Shown here piece by piece: positions 13,341 to 28,300 of a DNA stretch of 64,000 nt. Origin of the DNA: Streptomyces asiaticus (GTDB taxonomy: Bacteria > Actinomycetota > Actinomycetes > Streptomycetales > Streptomycetaceae). The stretch lies in the NCBI RefSeq assembly GCF_018138715.1, contig NZ_JAGSHX010000001.1, positions 248,001-312,000 of the forward strand, read 5' to 3'. Every line of letters starts with the position of its first letter. Position 1 is the first letter of the stretch. The position numbers and the translations under genes were made by a program. The notes below the pieces were generated by a model. The model did not search any database, was not told the DNA's origin, and saw only the letters and a list, made by a program, of their open reading frames with translations.

Positions 13341-16300
13341 ATGAACGAAGAAAAGCTTCTCGACTATCTCAAGCGGGTGACCGCGGACCTCCAGCAGACT
13401 CGCCAGCGCCTTCTCGAGGCCGAGTCAGCCGACCAGGAACCGATCGCGATCGTCGCCATGAGCTGCCGGTTCCCTGGAGGCGTGAGCTCCCCCGAAGATC
13501 TGTGGCGCATGGTGGCGGACGGTACCGACGCCATCTCGGAATTCCCCACGGACCGGGGTTGGGATATCGATGCCCTCTACCACGAGGACCCGGACCGCCC
13601 CGGCACCAGCTACACGACCGCAGGCGGATTCCTGGAGAAGGCCGACCAGTTCGATCCGGCGTTCTTCGGAATCTCGCCGCGTGAGGCGCTGTCGATGGAC
13701 CCGCAGCAGCGATTGCTGTTGGAGACGTCGTGGGAGGCGGTCGAGCGGGCGGGTATCGACCCGATGTCCCTGCGTGGCAGCAGGACCGGCGTCTTCGTCG
13801 GGACCAATGGCCAGGACTACTCCATGCTCATGCTCGGTGCCTCCGAGAGTCTCGACGACGTCGAGGGCCACTCGGGCACCGGCAACGCGGCGAGCATCGT
13901 CTCCGGCCGTATCTCCTACACCATGGGTCTTGAGGGACCCGCGCTTTCGGTGGACACCGCGTGCTCGTCCTCCCTGGTGGCCCTGCATCTGGCCGTTCAG
14001 GCACTGCGTCAGCGCGAATGCACACTCGCGCTGGCCGGTGGCGTCACGGTGATGTCCACTCCGTCGGCGTTCGTCCAGTTCAGCAGGCAGCGCGGCTTGG
14101 CGGCCGACGGCCGGTGCAAGCCGTTCGGGGCCGCGGCCGACGGCACCGGCTGGGGCGAGGGCGTCGGCATGCTGCTCGTGGAGCGGCTGTCCGACGCCCG
14201 GCGCAACGGCCACGAGGTGCTGGCCATCGTCCGGGGTTCGGCGATCAACCAGGACGGCGCGTCCAACGGTCTGACGGCTCCCAACGGCATCTCGCAGCAG
14301 CGGGTCATCCGGCAGGCACTGACCAGCGCCCGGCTGTCGGCCGCCGAGGTGGACGCGGTGGAGGCGCACGGGACGGGCACCACCCTGGGTGACCCGATCG
14401 AGGCGCAGGCGCTGATGGCCACGTACGGGCAGGACCGGCCTGCGGATCAGCCGCTGTGGCTGGGCGGCATCAAGTCGAACATCGGGCACACACAGGCCGC
14501 AGCCGGTGTCGCCGGGGTCATCAAGATGGTGATGGCCATGCGCGAGGGTGTGCTGCCCAAGACGCTCCACGCGGAGGAGCCCTCGCCGCACATCGACTGG
14601 ACCGGCGGCGCCGTGTCCCTGCTGCACGAGTCGACCCCGTGGCCGGACCGGGACCACCCGCGTCGCGCCGCCGTGTCCTCGTTCGGCATGAGCGGCACCA
14701 ACGCGCACACCATCCTGGAGCAGGCCCCGCAGTCCGAGGCGGCTGAGGTCGCCGAGGGCGAGGTCACTGACGGTCCGGTGGCATGGGTCGTGTCGGGCCG
14801 TGGCGCCGAGGGGCTGCGGGCGCAGGCCGGGCAGCTCCGCGCGTTCCTCACCGAGCGCCCGGAGTTGGGCACGGCGGACGTGGCGCTCTCGCTGGCCACC
14901 ACCAGGTCCGCCTTCGAGCACCGTGCCGTGGTGACCGGGACCGGCCGCGAGGAGCTCCTGCAGCGGCTGGAGGCGGTCGCCGAGGACGCCACCACGTCGA
15001 ACGGAGTGGTGCGGGGGAGGACCGGAGACGCCGGCCGTTCGGTGTTCGTGTTCCCCGGTCAGGGGGCGCAGTGGGTGGGTATGGCGGTGGGGCTGCTGGA
15101 GTCCTCGCCGGTGTTCGCCGAGGCGATAGCCGAGTGTGAGTCGGCTCTGTCGGCGTATGTGGACTGGTCGTTGACGGATGTGCTGCGCGAGGCTGAGGGT
15201 GCTCCTGGTTTCGACCGGGTGGATGTCGTTCAGCCGGTGTTGTTCGCGGTGATGGTGTCGCTGGCGAGGCTGTGGCGTTCGGTGGGTGTGGTGCCGGACG
15301 CGGTGATGGGTCACAGTCAGGGTGAGATCGCGGCGGCGTGTGTGGCGGGTGCGCTCTCGCTGGAGGATGCGGCGAAGGTGGTGGCGTTGCGGTCGCAGGC
15401 GATCGCGGCGGGTCTCGCGGGCCGTGGTGGCATGGTGTCGGTCGGGCTGCCGGTCGATCAGGTGCGGGAGCGCATCGCCGCGTGGGACGGCGCGATTTCG
15501 GTGGCGGCGGTCAACGGTCCCGGTTCGGTCGTGGTCTCCGGTGATCCGGGTGCGCTGGATGAGATGGTCGCGCGGCTGGAGGGCGAGGAGATCCGGGTTC
15601 GCCGGGTTCCGGTGGACTATGCCTCGCACTCCGCGCATGTGGAGGCGATTCACGAGGAGCTGCTGGAGGTCCTGGCGGACATCGCGCCGCGTTCCTCGGA
15701 GGTGCCGTTCTACTCGACGGTCTCCGGTGAGCTGGTGGACACCGTCGGCCTGGGCGCGGAGTACTGGTACCGCAACCTGCGGCAGACCGTTGAGCTGGAG
15801 GCCACCACCCGAAAGCTGTTGGATGACGGCCACGGCGTGTTCATCGAGGCCAGCCCGCACCCGGTGCTCACGCTTCCGATTCAGCAGACGGTGGAGGCCG
15901 CTGAGGCCCAGGCCGTGGTCGTGGGCACACTGCGGCGCGACGAGGGCGGCCTGGAGCGGTTCCTGACCTCCGCTGCCGAGGTGTTCGTGCGGGGCGTCGC
16001 GGTGGATTGGCCCGCCCTGCTGGAGGGCCGTGGCGCCCGCCGGGTGGAGCTGCCGACCTACGCCTTCCGGCGCCAGCGGTACTGGCTGGATGTGTCGGCC
16101 GCGGAGATGTCCGCCGCCGACGGTCTGGCCGCGGACGCGGTGGACGCCCGCTTCTGGGAGGCGGTGGAGCGCGAGGATCTGGAGGCGCTGGTCCGCACGC
16201 TGGCGGTGGAGGACGAGGAGCAGCAGTCGTCGTTGATGGCGTTGCTTCCGGCGCTGTCGTCCTGGCGGCGTCAGCGGCGTGAGCAGAACACGGTGGACGG

Positions 16301-19300
16301 TTGGCGTTACAAGGTGGTCTGGAAGCCACTGCCGTCCTCCACCGAGGCGGCCCTCTCGGGCACCTGGCTCGTGGTCCTCCCCGCGTCGCACGCCGACGAT
16401 GCCCTCGTGACCGCCACGGTGAACGGGCTGGGGACAAGCGGTGCCGACGTCGTCCAGGTGGTGCTGGACGGATCGGGCAACGACCGCTGGACCGTGGCGG
16501 AGCGGCTGCGGGCGGCGCTCGACGAGGCCGAGGCGGAGTCTTCGGACGTGGCGGGCGTTTTCTCGCTGCTGGGGCTGGACGAGTCGGGGCACACGACGTT
16601 CGAGGTGGTGCCCGCCGGCCTGGCGGCCACGGTGGCGCTGGTCCAGGGGCTCGGTGACGCGGGTGTGGTGGCTCCGCTGTGGTGCGGCACCCGGGGTGCG
16701 GTGTCGGTGGGGCGGTCCGACCGGCTGGTGAGCCCGGTGCAGGCGATGGTGTGGGGGTTGGGCCGGATCGTGGGGGCGGAGTACCCCCAGCGCTGGGGCG
16801 GCGCGGTCGATCTGCCCGAGACCATGGACGGCCGCGCGGTGGCCCGTCTGGCCGGAGTGCTGGCGGGCACGGACGGCGAGGACCAGGTCGCGGTGCGCGG
16901 CTCCGGTGTGTTCGCCAAGCGCATGGCGCGGGCCTCGGCGGCTGAGGACGTCGAGGGTCGGGGGTCCTGGCAGAGCCGCGGTTCCGTGCTGGTCACCGGC
17001 GGTACGGGTGCGCTGGGCGGTCATGTCGCCCGCTGGCTGGCGCGTACGGGTGCCGAGCATCTGGTGCTGACCAGCCGCAGTGGTATGGAGGCCGAGGGCG
17101 CCGCCGAGCTGAAGGCGGAGCTGGAGGCCATGGGCGCCCGGGTGACGATCGCGGCGTGTGACGCGGCGGACCGTGACGCGCTGGACGCGGTGCTGCAGGC
17201 GATCCCACCGGAGTTCCCGCTGACCGCCGTGGTGCACACGGCCGGTGTGCTGGATGACGGCGTGGTGGACGCCCTCACGGTGCGCCGGGCGGCCGGGGTG
17301 CTGCGCCCGAAGGTGGACGCCACGCGGAACCTCCATGAGCTGACCGCCGGGATGGACCTGTCCGCCTTCGTGCTGTTCTCCTCCGGGGCGGGCACCTTGG
17401 GCGGCCCCGGCCAGGGCAGCTACGCGGCGGGTAACGCCTACCTCGACGCGCTGGCGTTGCAGCGGCGCGCGGACGGGCTACCGGCCACGTCCATCGCCTG
17501 GGGCGCCTGGGCCGGAGGCGGCCTCGGATCCGGCGAGGTCGGCGAGCGGATGGACCGTTCCGGCATGGTCGGAATGGTGCCAGAGCTGGCGATCTCCGGC
17601 ATGCAGCAGGCACTTGAACTGGACGAGACCTTCCTGGTCATCGCCGAGATCGACTGGGATCGCTTCCGGCCGGAGTTCGTCGGTTCACGCCCGAGCGCGC
17701 TGTTCCGTGAGCTGCCCGAGCTGAACCGCCCCGCTGCCGCCACCGGCGCGGACACCGGCGACGGCGACGACGCCATTTCCGTGCTGCGCCGGGAGATGGC
17801 GAAGCTGTCCCCTGCCGAGCAGCCGGGGCTCCTCCTGGAGCTGGTACGCAACCAGGCCGCCGACGTCCTCGGTTACGACAGCGCGGACGCGGTGGATGCC
17901 GACCGTGCCTTCCGCGACCTCGGCTTCGACTCGCTGACCGCCGTCGAGCTGCGCAACCGCCTCGGCGTGGTCACCGGCCTCCGGCTGCCGGTCACCTGTG
18001 TCTTCGACTACCCGACCGCCACGGTTCTGGCCCGGTACCTGTACACCGAGATGTTCGGCGACCAGCCGGTCACGTCGGGCGGCACCGCCGCCGCACCCCA
18101 GCGGCCGGACGACAAGCCCATGGCCACCGATGAGCCCATCGCCATCATCGGCATGAGCTGCCGGTTCCCCGGCGGGGTGCGCAGCCCCGAGGATCTGTGG
18201 AACCTGCTGATGGCCGAAGGGGACGTGATCTCGGCGTTCCCCGAGGACCGCGGCTGGGACATCGACGGTCTCTACGACCCGGACCCCGAGAAGTCCGGCA
18301 CCAGCTACGTCCAGGCGGGCGGCTTCCTCGACGAGGTCGGCCACTTCGACCCGGGCTTCTTCGGGATCTCGCCGCGTGAGGCCATGGCGATCGACCCGCA
18401 GCAGCGGCTGCTGCTGGAGACCTCCTGGGAGGCGTTCGAGCGCGCCGGCATCGACCCCGTGGCGCTGCGCGGAAGCCAGACCGGAGTCTTCGTCGGCTCC
18501 AACTACCACGACTACGGCTCGCGCATCCTGAGCGACACCGAGGGAGTGGAGGGGTACCTCGGACTCGGCAGCGCCCCCAGCGTCTCGTCCGGCCGCATCT
18601 CCTACACCTTCGGCTTCGAGGGGCCGGCCGTCACGGTGGACACCGCGTGCTCCTCGTCGCTGGTCGCCCTGCACCTGGCCTGCCAGTCGTTGCGGCAGGG
18701 CGAGTCCTCCGTGGCGCTGGCCGGCGGTGTGACGATCATGGCCACACCGGGCACGTTCGTCGAGTTCAGCGCCCAGCGCGTGCTGTCCTTCGACGGGCGG
18801 TGCAAGGCGTTCGCCGCATCGGCCGACGGCACCGGCTGGTCCGAGGGCGTGGGCATGCTGCTCGTGGAGCGGCTGTCGGACGCCCAGCGCAACGGCCACA
18901 AGGTGCTGGCCGTCATCCGGGGTTCGGCCATCAACCAGGACGGTGCGTCCAACGGTCTGACGGCGCCGAACGGCCCGTCGCAGCAGCGGCTGATCGAGCA
19001 GACGCTGGCCGGCGCCCGGCTGGTCTCCGCCGACGTGGACGTGGTCGAGGCCCATGGCACCGGCACTCCCCTCGGTGACCCGATCGAGGCGCAGGCGCTG
19101 CTGGCCACCTACGGCCAGGGCCGCCCCGAGGGCCAGCCGCTGCTGCTGGGCGCCATCAAGTCCAACATCGGTCATACGCAGGCCGCCGCCGGTGTCGCCG
19201 GGGTCATCAAGATGGTGATGGCCATGCGCGAAGGCACCCTTCCCAAGACGCTGCACGTGGACGAGGCGTCGCCGCATGTGGACTGGTCGGCGGGCGACGT

Positions 19301-22300
19301 GGAACTGCTGACCGAGGCGGTGCCCTGGCCGGAGCGGGGCCACCCGCGCAGGGCGGCGGTCTCCGCCTTCGGCGTGAGCGGCACCAACGCGCACACCATC
19401 ATCGAGCAGGCGCCGGTTTCCGACGAGCCGGAGGCGCCACGGGCCGAAGAGGCACCGGGCGCCACCGCGGTCCCGGTGCCGTGGATCCTGTCCGGCAGGA
19501 CCGACGCCGCCCTCCGGGATCAGGCCGAGCGGCTGCGGAACCAACTGGCCACGGCCACCGAAGAGTTCATGCCCACCGTGGACATCGGCTATTCCCTCGT
19601 GACGAGCCGGTCTCTCTTCGACCACCGGGCTGCCCTGGTCGGCGAGGATCGCGCGGCCATGCTGCGCGGCCTCGAAGCCCTCGCGAAGGGCGAGACCGCG
19701 CCCGGCGTCGTACGCGGCGTGGCGGGGGCGGCCGGCAAGACGGCGTTCCTGTTCTCGGGCCAGGGTGCGCAGCGCCTCGGGATGGGCCGGGAGCTGTACG
19801 ACGCCTTCCCGGTGTTCGCCGACGCGTGGGACGAGGTGTGCGCCCACCTGGACGGTCTGCTCGACCGCCCGCTGCGGGAGGTGGTGTTCGCGGCGGAGGA
19901 GAGCGCGGACGCCGAGCTGCTGGACCGGACGGCGTTCACCCAGCCCGCGCTGTTCGCCGTCGAGGTGGCGCTGTTCCGGCTGCTGGAGCACTGGGGTGTC
20001 CGCCCGGACGTGCTCATCGGCCACTCCATCGGTGAGATCGCCGCCGCCCACGTGGCCGGGGTGTTCTCGCTGGAGGACGCGTGCGCCCTGGTGGCGGCCC
20101 GTGGCCGGCTGATGCAGGCGCTCCCCGAGGGCGGCGCGATGGTGGCGGTCCAGGCGTCGGAGGAGGAGATCTCCGGATCGCTCACCGGCCGTGAGGCCGA
20201 GGTGAGCATCGCCGCCGTCAACGGCCCGACCTCCGTGGTCATCGCGGGCGACGAGGCACCGGCGCTGGAGATCGCCGCCGAGTGGGAGCGGCAGGGCCGC
20301 AAGACCCGCCGGCTGCGGGTCAGCCACGCCTTCCACTCGCCCCGCATGGACGCGATGCTCGGCGACTTCCGCAAGGTCGTCGAAGAGTTGTCCTTCGCCT
20401 CGCCGAGGATCGCCCTGGTATCCAACGTGACCGGTCAGCCGGCCGCCGCCGATGAGGTGTGCTCCGCGGAGTACTGGGTCCGCCATGTGCGGGAGGCGGT
20501 GCGGTTCGCGGACGGCGTGCGGGCGCTCGAGGAGCAGGGCGTCTCCCGGTTCGTCGAGGTCGGCCCCGATGGAGTGCTGACCGCGATGGCGAGGGAGTGC
20601 CTGACGGCGGAGGAGACTTCGGCTCCCGTCGTGGTGCCGGTGCTGCGCAAGAACCGTCCCGAGACGCGGGCGCTGACGACGGCGCTGGCCGAGCTCCACG
20701 TGAACGGCGTCGGAGTGGACTGGGAACAGGCCTTCGCGGGACGTGGCGCGCGGAAGGTCGACCTGCCCACGTACGCCTTCCAGCGGGAGCGCTACTGGCT
20801 GGAGAGCCTGACGTTCCCCAGCGATTTCACCGCCGCGGGGTTCGCCCCGTCGGTGGATACGCGGTTCTGGGAGGTGGTCGAGCGTGAGGATCTCGAAACG
20901 CTCACCGAGACGCTCGACGTCGATGCCGAGACGCCGCTGAGCGCGGTGCTGCCGGCTCTGTCGGCGTACCACCGCAACAGCCGTGACCGGTCCATTGTCG
21001 ATGGCTGGCGTTATCGGGTGTCGTGGAAGCCGGTCCCCGACGCCGCCGACGGCTCGCTGTCGGGGACGTGGCTGGTGGTCGTTCCGGCGTCCCGCGCGGA
21101 GGACGAGCTGGTCTCGGGGGTTGTCGCCGGGCTCGAGCGGCATGGCGCGGGTGTGGTGCCGGTCGTGGTGGACGAACGGCACCTTGACACGGACGCGTTG
21201 GCGGAGCGGCTGCGCGAGGCGGTCGCGGAGGTGTCCGAGCCGGGTGGTGTGCTGTCGCTGCTCGCCTTGGACGAGGACCCCTGCCCGGCGCACCCGGCGC
21301 TGTCGAACGGCCTCGCCCTGACGCTGTCCCTGGTGCGGGCCATGGTCGAGGCGCGTGTCGAGGCTTTGGTGTGGTCCGGAACGCGTGGCGCCGTGTCGGT
21401 GGGCCGTTCCGAGAAGCTCAGCCATCCGACGCAGGCGATGGTGTGGGCGCTGGGCCGGGTGGCCGCGCTGGAGCTGCCCCAGCTGTGGGGTGGTGTGGTC
21501 GATCTGCCGGAGTCGCTGGATGAGCGTGCGGTGGCGCGGCTGGCGGGTGTGCTGTCCGCCGGGGGCGGCGAGGACCAGGTGGCGGTGCGCGGCTCGGGTG
21601 TGCTCGCGCGTCGTCTGGTGCGGTCGGCCGCGGCTGTCGGTGAGGGGACCTCGTGGCGGGCGCGCGGCACGGTGCTGGTGACCGGTGGTACGGGTGCGCT
21701 GGGTGGTCATGTGGCGCGCTGGCTGGCGCGTAGTGGTGCCGAGCATCTGGTGCTGACCAGCCGTCGGGGTCTTGACGCGCCGGGCGCGTCCGAGCTGCGC
21801 GATGAGTTGGAGGCGCTGGGTGCCCGGGTGACCGTGGCGGCCTGTGATGTGGCCGACCGTGGGCAGCTGGCCGCGGTGCTGGACGCCGTTCCTGCGGAGT
21901 ATCCGCTGACGGCGGTCGTGCACGCGGCGGGCACCAACGGGGTGGCGCCGCTGATGGAGACCGGGTTGGCCGACGTCGCCGACGTGGTCTCCGGCAAGGT
22001 GGCCGGCGCCGTCAACCTGGATGAGCTGCTCGGCGACCGCGAGCTGGACGCGTTCGTGGTCTTCTCGTCGATCGCGGGTGTGTGGGGCAGTGGCGGTCAG
22101 GCCGGGTACAGCGCGGCCAATGCCTATCTGGACGCTCTGGTGGAGGAGCGTCGCGGGCGGGATCTTGCCGGTACCGCCGTGGCCTGGGGCCCCTGGGCCG
22201 AGGGCGGTATGGCGGAGGGCGATGGTGGCGAGCAGTTGGCGCGGCGTGGTCTGCCCGCGATGGCGCCTGACCTGGCGATCGCCGCGTTGCAGGGGGCGGT

Positions 22301-25300
22301 CGCGGGTGATGACGGTGTGGTGGCGGTCGCCGATGTGGACTGGGAGCGGTTCGCCCCCTCGTTCACCATGGGGCGGCCGAGTCCGCTGATCGGTGATCTG
22401 CCCGAGGTCGAGCGGGTGCTGGCGGAGGCCGGGGAGACCGAGGACGCCGGGCTCGGTGCGGGTGCGGCGTTGCGGGAGCGGCTGGCGGGGCTGACCGGGG
22501 CCCAGACCGACCGGGTCCTGCTCGATCTGGTCCGGGACCATGCTGCCGCGGTGTTGGGATTCACCGGCACGGAGGCGGTTGAGCCCGGGCGGGCCTTCAA
22601 GGAGCTGGGTTTCGACTCGCTCACAGCGTTGGAGTTCCGCGACCGGCTGGCCGCGGAGACCGGTCTCAGCCTTCCCGCCACGCTGGTCTTCGACTACCCC
22701 AGCGCCACGGTGCTCGCGGCGTATCTGCGGACCGAGGCGCTGGGGGCGTCGTCCCCGGCGATCGCCGCCGGGTCCGGGGCGCCCGCCGGTTCCGGCGCGG
22801 CCGACGAACCCATCGCGATCGTCTCCATGAGCTGCCGCTTCCCCGGCGGGGTGCGCAGCCCGGAGGGCCTGTGGCAGCTGGTCGAGAGCGGCAGTGACGC
22901 CATCTCCTCCTTCCCGTCGGACCGCGGCTGGGACCTGGGCATGTACGACCCGGACCCGGAGCAGTCGGGCGGGTTCTACGTCCGTGAAGGCGGATTCCTG
23001 TACGACGCGGCCGAGTTCGACCCCGGGTTCTTCGGGATCTCGCCGCGTGAGGCGCTGGCGACCGACCCGCAGCAGCGGCTGCTGCTGGAGACCTCCTGGG
23101 AGGCGTTCGAGCGGGCGGGCATCAACCCCGCGTCGCTGAAGGGCAGCCAGGTCGGCGTGTTCGTCGGCTCCTCGGGCTCCGGTTACGGCGCCAACCTGGA
23201 GACGGTGCCCGAGGACGTCGAGGGCCATCTGCTGACCGGTAACTCCGGCAGTGTCGTCTCCGGCCGTCTCTCCTACACCTACGGTCTGGAGGGCCCCGCC
23301 GTCACGGTGGACACGGCCTGCTCCTCCTCGCTGGTGGCCCTGCATCTGGCCTGTCAGTCGCTGCGTCAGGGCGAGTGCTCCATGGCGCTGGTCGGCGGTG
23401 TGGCCGTGATGGCGACTCCGATGGCGTTCGTCGAGTTCAGCCGGCAGGGCGGGCTCGCCCCCGACGGCCGGTGCAAGCCGTTCTCGGCCGCGGCGGACGG
23501 TACGGGCTGGAGCGAGGGTGTCGATGTGCTGCTCGTGGAGCGGCTCTCGGACGCGGAGCGCAACGGCCACCAGGTGCTTGCGGTGGTGCGGGGCTCGGCG
23601 GTGAACCAGGACGGTGCGTCGAATGGTCTGACCGCGCCGAACGGTCCGTCGCAGCAGCGGGTGATCCGCCAGGCGCTGGCCAACGCTCGTCTCTCGGCCG
23701 CCGAGGTGGACGCGGTGGAGGCGCACGGTACGGGCACCTCGCTGGGTGACCCGATCGAGGCTCAGGCGCTGCTGGCCACCTATGGTCAGGAGCGCGCCGA
23801 GGGGCAGCCGCTGCTGCTGGGCGCGTTGAAGTCGAACATCGGGCACACCCAGGCCGCCTCCGGTGTGGCTGGTGTGATCAAGATGGTCATGGCGATGCGG
23901 GAGGGCAAGCTTCCCAAGACGTTGCATGTGGATGAGGCGTCGCCGCATGTGGATTGGTCGGCGGGTGATGTCGAGCTGCTGACCGAGGCGACGCCCTGGC
24001 CGGAGACGGGCCGTGTGCGCAGGGCGGCAGTGTCCGCGTTCGGGGTGAGTGGCACCAACGCGCATGTGATCATCGAGCAGGCGCCGACCGCTGACGGGCC
24101 CGGTACGGAGCAGGCGGGGGATGTCGCGGGCTCCACCGCGGGCCCGGTTCCTTGGGTCCTGTCCGGTAAGACCGAGGCGGCTCTTCGGGGCCAGGCCGAA
24201 CGGCTGCTCGGTCAGCTGGCCTCGGCTGTCGACGATTCCGCGGTCGTTGTGGATGTCGGCTACTCCCTGGCGGCGACCCGATCGCTCTTCGACCACCGGG
24301 CCGTGTTGGTCGGTGAGGACCATGAGGAGCTCCTGCGCGGCCTTGAGGCCGTCATGCGGGGCGGGACCGCGCCGAGTGTGGTGCGCGGTGTGGCGGGGAG
24401 GGCCGGTAAGACGGTGTTCGTCTTCCCCGGCCAGGGTGCGCAGTGGATGGGCATGGCGGTGGGGCTGTTGGAGTCCTCGCCGGTGTTCGCCGAGGCGATC
24501 GGCGAGTGTGAGACGGCCCTGTCGGCCTACGTGGACTGGTCGCTGACCGAGGTGCTGCGTGGCGCCGACGGCGCTCCCGGATTCGACCGGGTGGATGTGG
24601 TCCAGCCGGTGCTGTTCGCGGTGATGGTGTCGCTGGCGAAGCTGTGGCGTTCGATGGGCGTCGAGCCCGACGCCGTCATGGGTCACAGCCAGGGCGAGAT
24701 CGCGGCGGCCTGTGTGGCGGGTGCGCTTTCGCTCCAGGACGCCGCGAAGGTGGTGACCCTGCGCTCGCAGGCCATCGCCGCGGGTCTGGCCGGCCGTGGT
24801 GGCATGGTGTCCGTCGGACTGCCGGTCGACCAGGTCAAGGACCGTATCGCCGCCTGGGACGGCGCGATCTCGGTCGCCGCGGTCAACGGCCCCGGCTCGG
24901 TGGTCGTCTCCGGTGATCCGGGGGCGCTGGACGAGATGGTCGCGCGGCTTGAGGGTGAGGATGTCCGGGTTCGCCGGGTTCCGGTGGACTACGCCTCGCA
25001 CTCCGCGCATGTGGAGGCGATTCACGAGGAGCTGCTGAAGGTTCTGGCGGACCTCGAGCCGCGTTCCTCGGAGGTGCCGTTCTACTCCACGGTCTCCGGT
25101 GAGCTGATGGACACCGCCGGTCTGGACGCGGAGTACTGGTACCGCAACCTGCGGCAGACCGTTGAGCTGGAGGCCACCACCCGTACCCTGCTCGGCAGCG
25201 GCCACGGTGTGTTCATCGAGGTGAGCCCGCATCCGGTGCTCACCCTTCCCGTTGAGCAGACCGTCGAGGCCGCCGAGGCCCGGGCCGTGGTCGTGGGCAC

Positions 25301-28300
25301 GCTGCGCCGCGACGAGGGCGGTCTGGGACGGTTCCTGACCTCGATCGCCGAGGTTCATGTCAACGGGCCCGACGTCGACTGGCCGAAGGTGTTCGCCGGA
25401 TACGGCGCCCGCCGGATCGACCTGCCGACGTACGCCTTCCAGCGGGATCGCTACTGGCTGGAGGCCCCGACGACGTTCGTCGGCGATGTCACCGCCGTGG
25501 GGCTCACCCCGCCGGTGCACCCGTTGCTGGGCGCTGCCGTCGAACTGCCCGGCACGGACGGCTTCCTGTTCACCGGCCGTCTCTCGCCGCAGACCCATCC
25601 GTGGCTCGTTGACCACATGGTTCAGGGCACGATTCTCCTGCCCGGCACCGCCTTCCTCGAACTGGCGTTGCACGCTGCCGAGAAGGTGGGCTGTGATCGG
25701 GTCGAGGAGCTGACCCTCACGGCGCCCCTCGCGCTGCCCGAACAGGGCGCGGTGCACCTCCAACTCGCGGTGAGCGGGCCGGACGAGAGCGGCGCGCGTG
25801 CGCTGAACGTCTACTCGCGGCTGGAAGACGGCACCGTGACACAGCCGTGGACACAGAACGCCTTCGGTCTGCTGTCGCCGGGCGGCGCACGGCAGGAGAC
25901 CGGGCAGGCCGATCTCACCGTATGGCCCCCGGAGGGCGCGGAGCCGATCGACATCGGGGACGTCTACGGCCGGATGAACGAGGGCGGCTTCGGTTACGGT
26001 CCGATCTTCCAAGGGCTGCGGTCCGTGTGGGGCCGTGGTGACGAGGTCTTCGCCGAGGTCCGTCTGCCCAAGGAGAACGCCGCGGACGCCGAGGAGTTCG
26101 GGCTGCACCCGGCTCTGCTGGATGCGGCGCTTCACGCCGTCATGTTCGTACCGCGGGAGGAGCCGATGCCCGCGAGGCTTCCGTTCTCCTGGACCGGTGT
26201 CTCGCTGCGGGCCGTGGGCGCCCCGGAGTTGAGGGTGCGCCTCAGCTCGCTCGGGCCTGACTCGATCCGCCTCCAGGTCGCCGACGGAACCGGCCGTCAC
26301 GTGGCCTCCGTCGACTCCCTGGCGCTGCGACTGGTGGCGGACGGGCAGATCCAGGCGCCCGGTTCCACGACGGCCGTGCATAACTCGCTCTTCCGTCTGG
26401 AGTGGACCCCCGTTCCCGTCGCCGCGCCGGCTCCCGCGTCCGAAGGGACGTGGGCCGTGCTGGGCACGGACGGTCTGGGGGTGCGCTCCGGCTTGGAGAC
26501 GGCGGGTGCCGACGTGGAGGCATACGCGGATCTGACCGCGATGCGCGAGGCGATCGAGTCCGGCGCCGCCGTACCGGACGTCGTCATGGTCACGGGCACC
26601 GCGGAGGCGGTTGGCATCGATGACGACGACGACCTGGCGGGGCGGGTGCGTGGCGTCGCCTATCGGGCGTTGGACCTGGTGCGGTCGTGGGTCACCGATG
26701 AGCGGTTCGCCGACTCCTACCTGGTGTTCGTGACCCGCGGCGCGATGGGTGTCCGACCCTCCGACCACGTGCGCACCCCTGCCGAGGCAGCCGTGTGGGG
26801 TCTGCTGCGCTCCGCGCAGAGCGAGCATCCCGGGAAGTTCCTCCTGGTCGACCTCGACCCGGAGGAGCACGGGGACGTGTCCTCGGCGCTACGGTCGGCG
26901 CTCGCCTCCGAGGAGCCGCAGGTCGCGGTCCGCGAGGGAACGGTGCTCGGTCTGCGCTTGGCGCGGGTCTCCTCGGGCGGCGACGCCCCGCGGACGCTGG
27001 ATGGTCCGGGGACGGTGCTGATCACGGGTGGTACGGGTGGTCTGGGTGCGTTGCTGGCCCGTCATCTGGTGGTGGATCACGGGGTTGAGCGTCTGGTGCT
27101 GACGAGTCGTCGTGGCGTGGAGGCGCCGGGTGCGGCGGAGTTGGTGGCGGAGCTGGCCGGGCTGGGTGCCGAGGCGCGGGTGGTGGCGTGTGATGTCGCC
27201 GACCGGGCCGCGGTGGAGAAGCTGCTGGCGGGGATCGGTTCGGAGCATCCGCTGTCGGCGGTGGTGCATGCGGCGGGTGTGCTGGATGACGGTGTGGTGG
27301 AGTCGCTGACGCCGGAGCGGGTGGACAAGGTGCTGCGTCCGAAGGTGGACGCCGCGCTGCACCTGCACGAGCTCACCCGCGACCTGGACCTCGCCGCCTT
27401 CATCCTGTTCTCTTCCGCCTCCGGTACGTTCGGCAGCGCCGGCCAGGCCAACTACGCGGCGGCCAACGCGTTCATGGACGCCCTGGCCCAGCACCGCAGG
27501 GCCGCGGGGCTCCCGGCCACCTCGCTCGCATGGGGGCCGTGGACGCAGGACGGCGGCATGACCACCGAACTGGCCGACAGCGATATCACCCGGATGACCA
27601 GGAACGGCATGGTCGCCCTCACCCCCGAGGCCGGACTCGCGCTGTTCGACGCGACCCGCTATCTCGACGACGCCGTCCTGGTGCCCATCACCATGGACAT
27701 GTCCTCGATGGGCGAGCCGGTACACGCGCTGCTGCGCGGACTGGTGCGCGCACGCGCGCGGAGGGCCGTGGAGCCGGTCGCCGATCCGGCCGCCGCGCTC
27801 AAGCAGCACCTGGCCGGGAAGTCCGAAGCGGAGCGCGAGCGCGTCCTCATGGACCTGGTGTGCGACCAGACGGCCGTTGTCCTCGGCTACCCGTCGGGAG
27901 AGGCGATCGAGCCGGAACACGCGTTCAAGGACATGGGATTCGACTCCCTGACCACGGTGGAACTGCGGAACCGTCTCAACGCGGAGACCGGGCTGCGGCT
28001 GCCGGCGACCCTGGTGTTCGACTACCCGAACCCGACGGCGCTCGCACGGGTTCTGCTCGAGGAGGTCACCCCCGCCGACGGGCCCGTGACCGAGCCCGTC
28101 TTCGGAGAACTCGACCGACTGGAGTCCACCCTGTCGGCGCTCGGCTCCGAGGGTGAGGTACGGGCGAAGGTGGCCGAACGGCTGAGGGAGTTCCTGAACA
28201 AGCTGGATGACGCCCCCGAGAGCGTCGACGCCACCGCGGATGTGGCCGAACGGATCGGATCGTCCTCCAACGACGAGCTGTTCGACTTCATCGACCAGGA

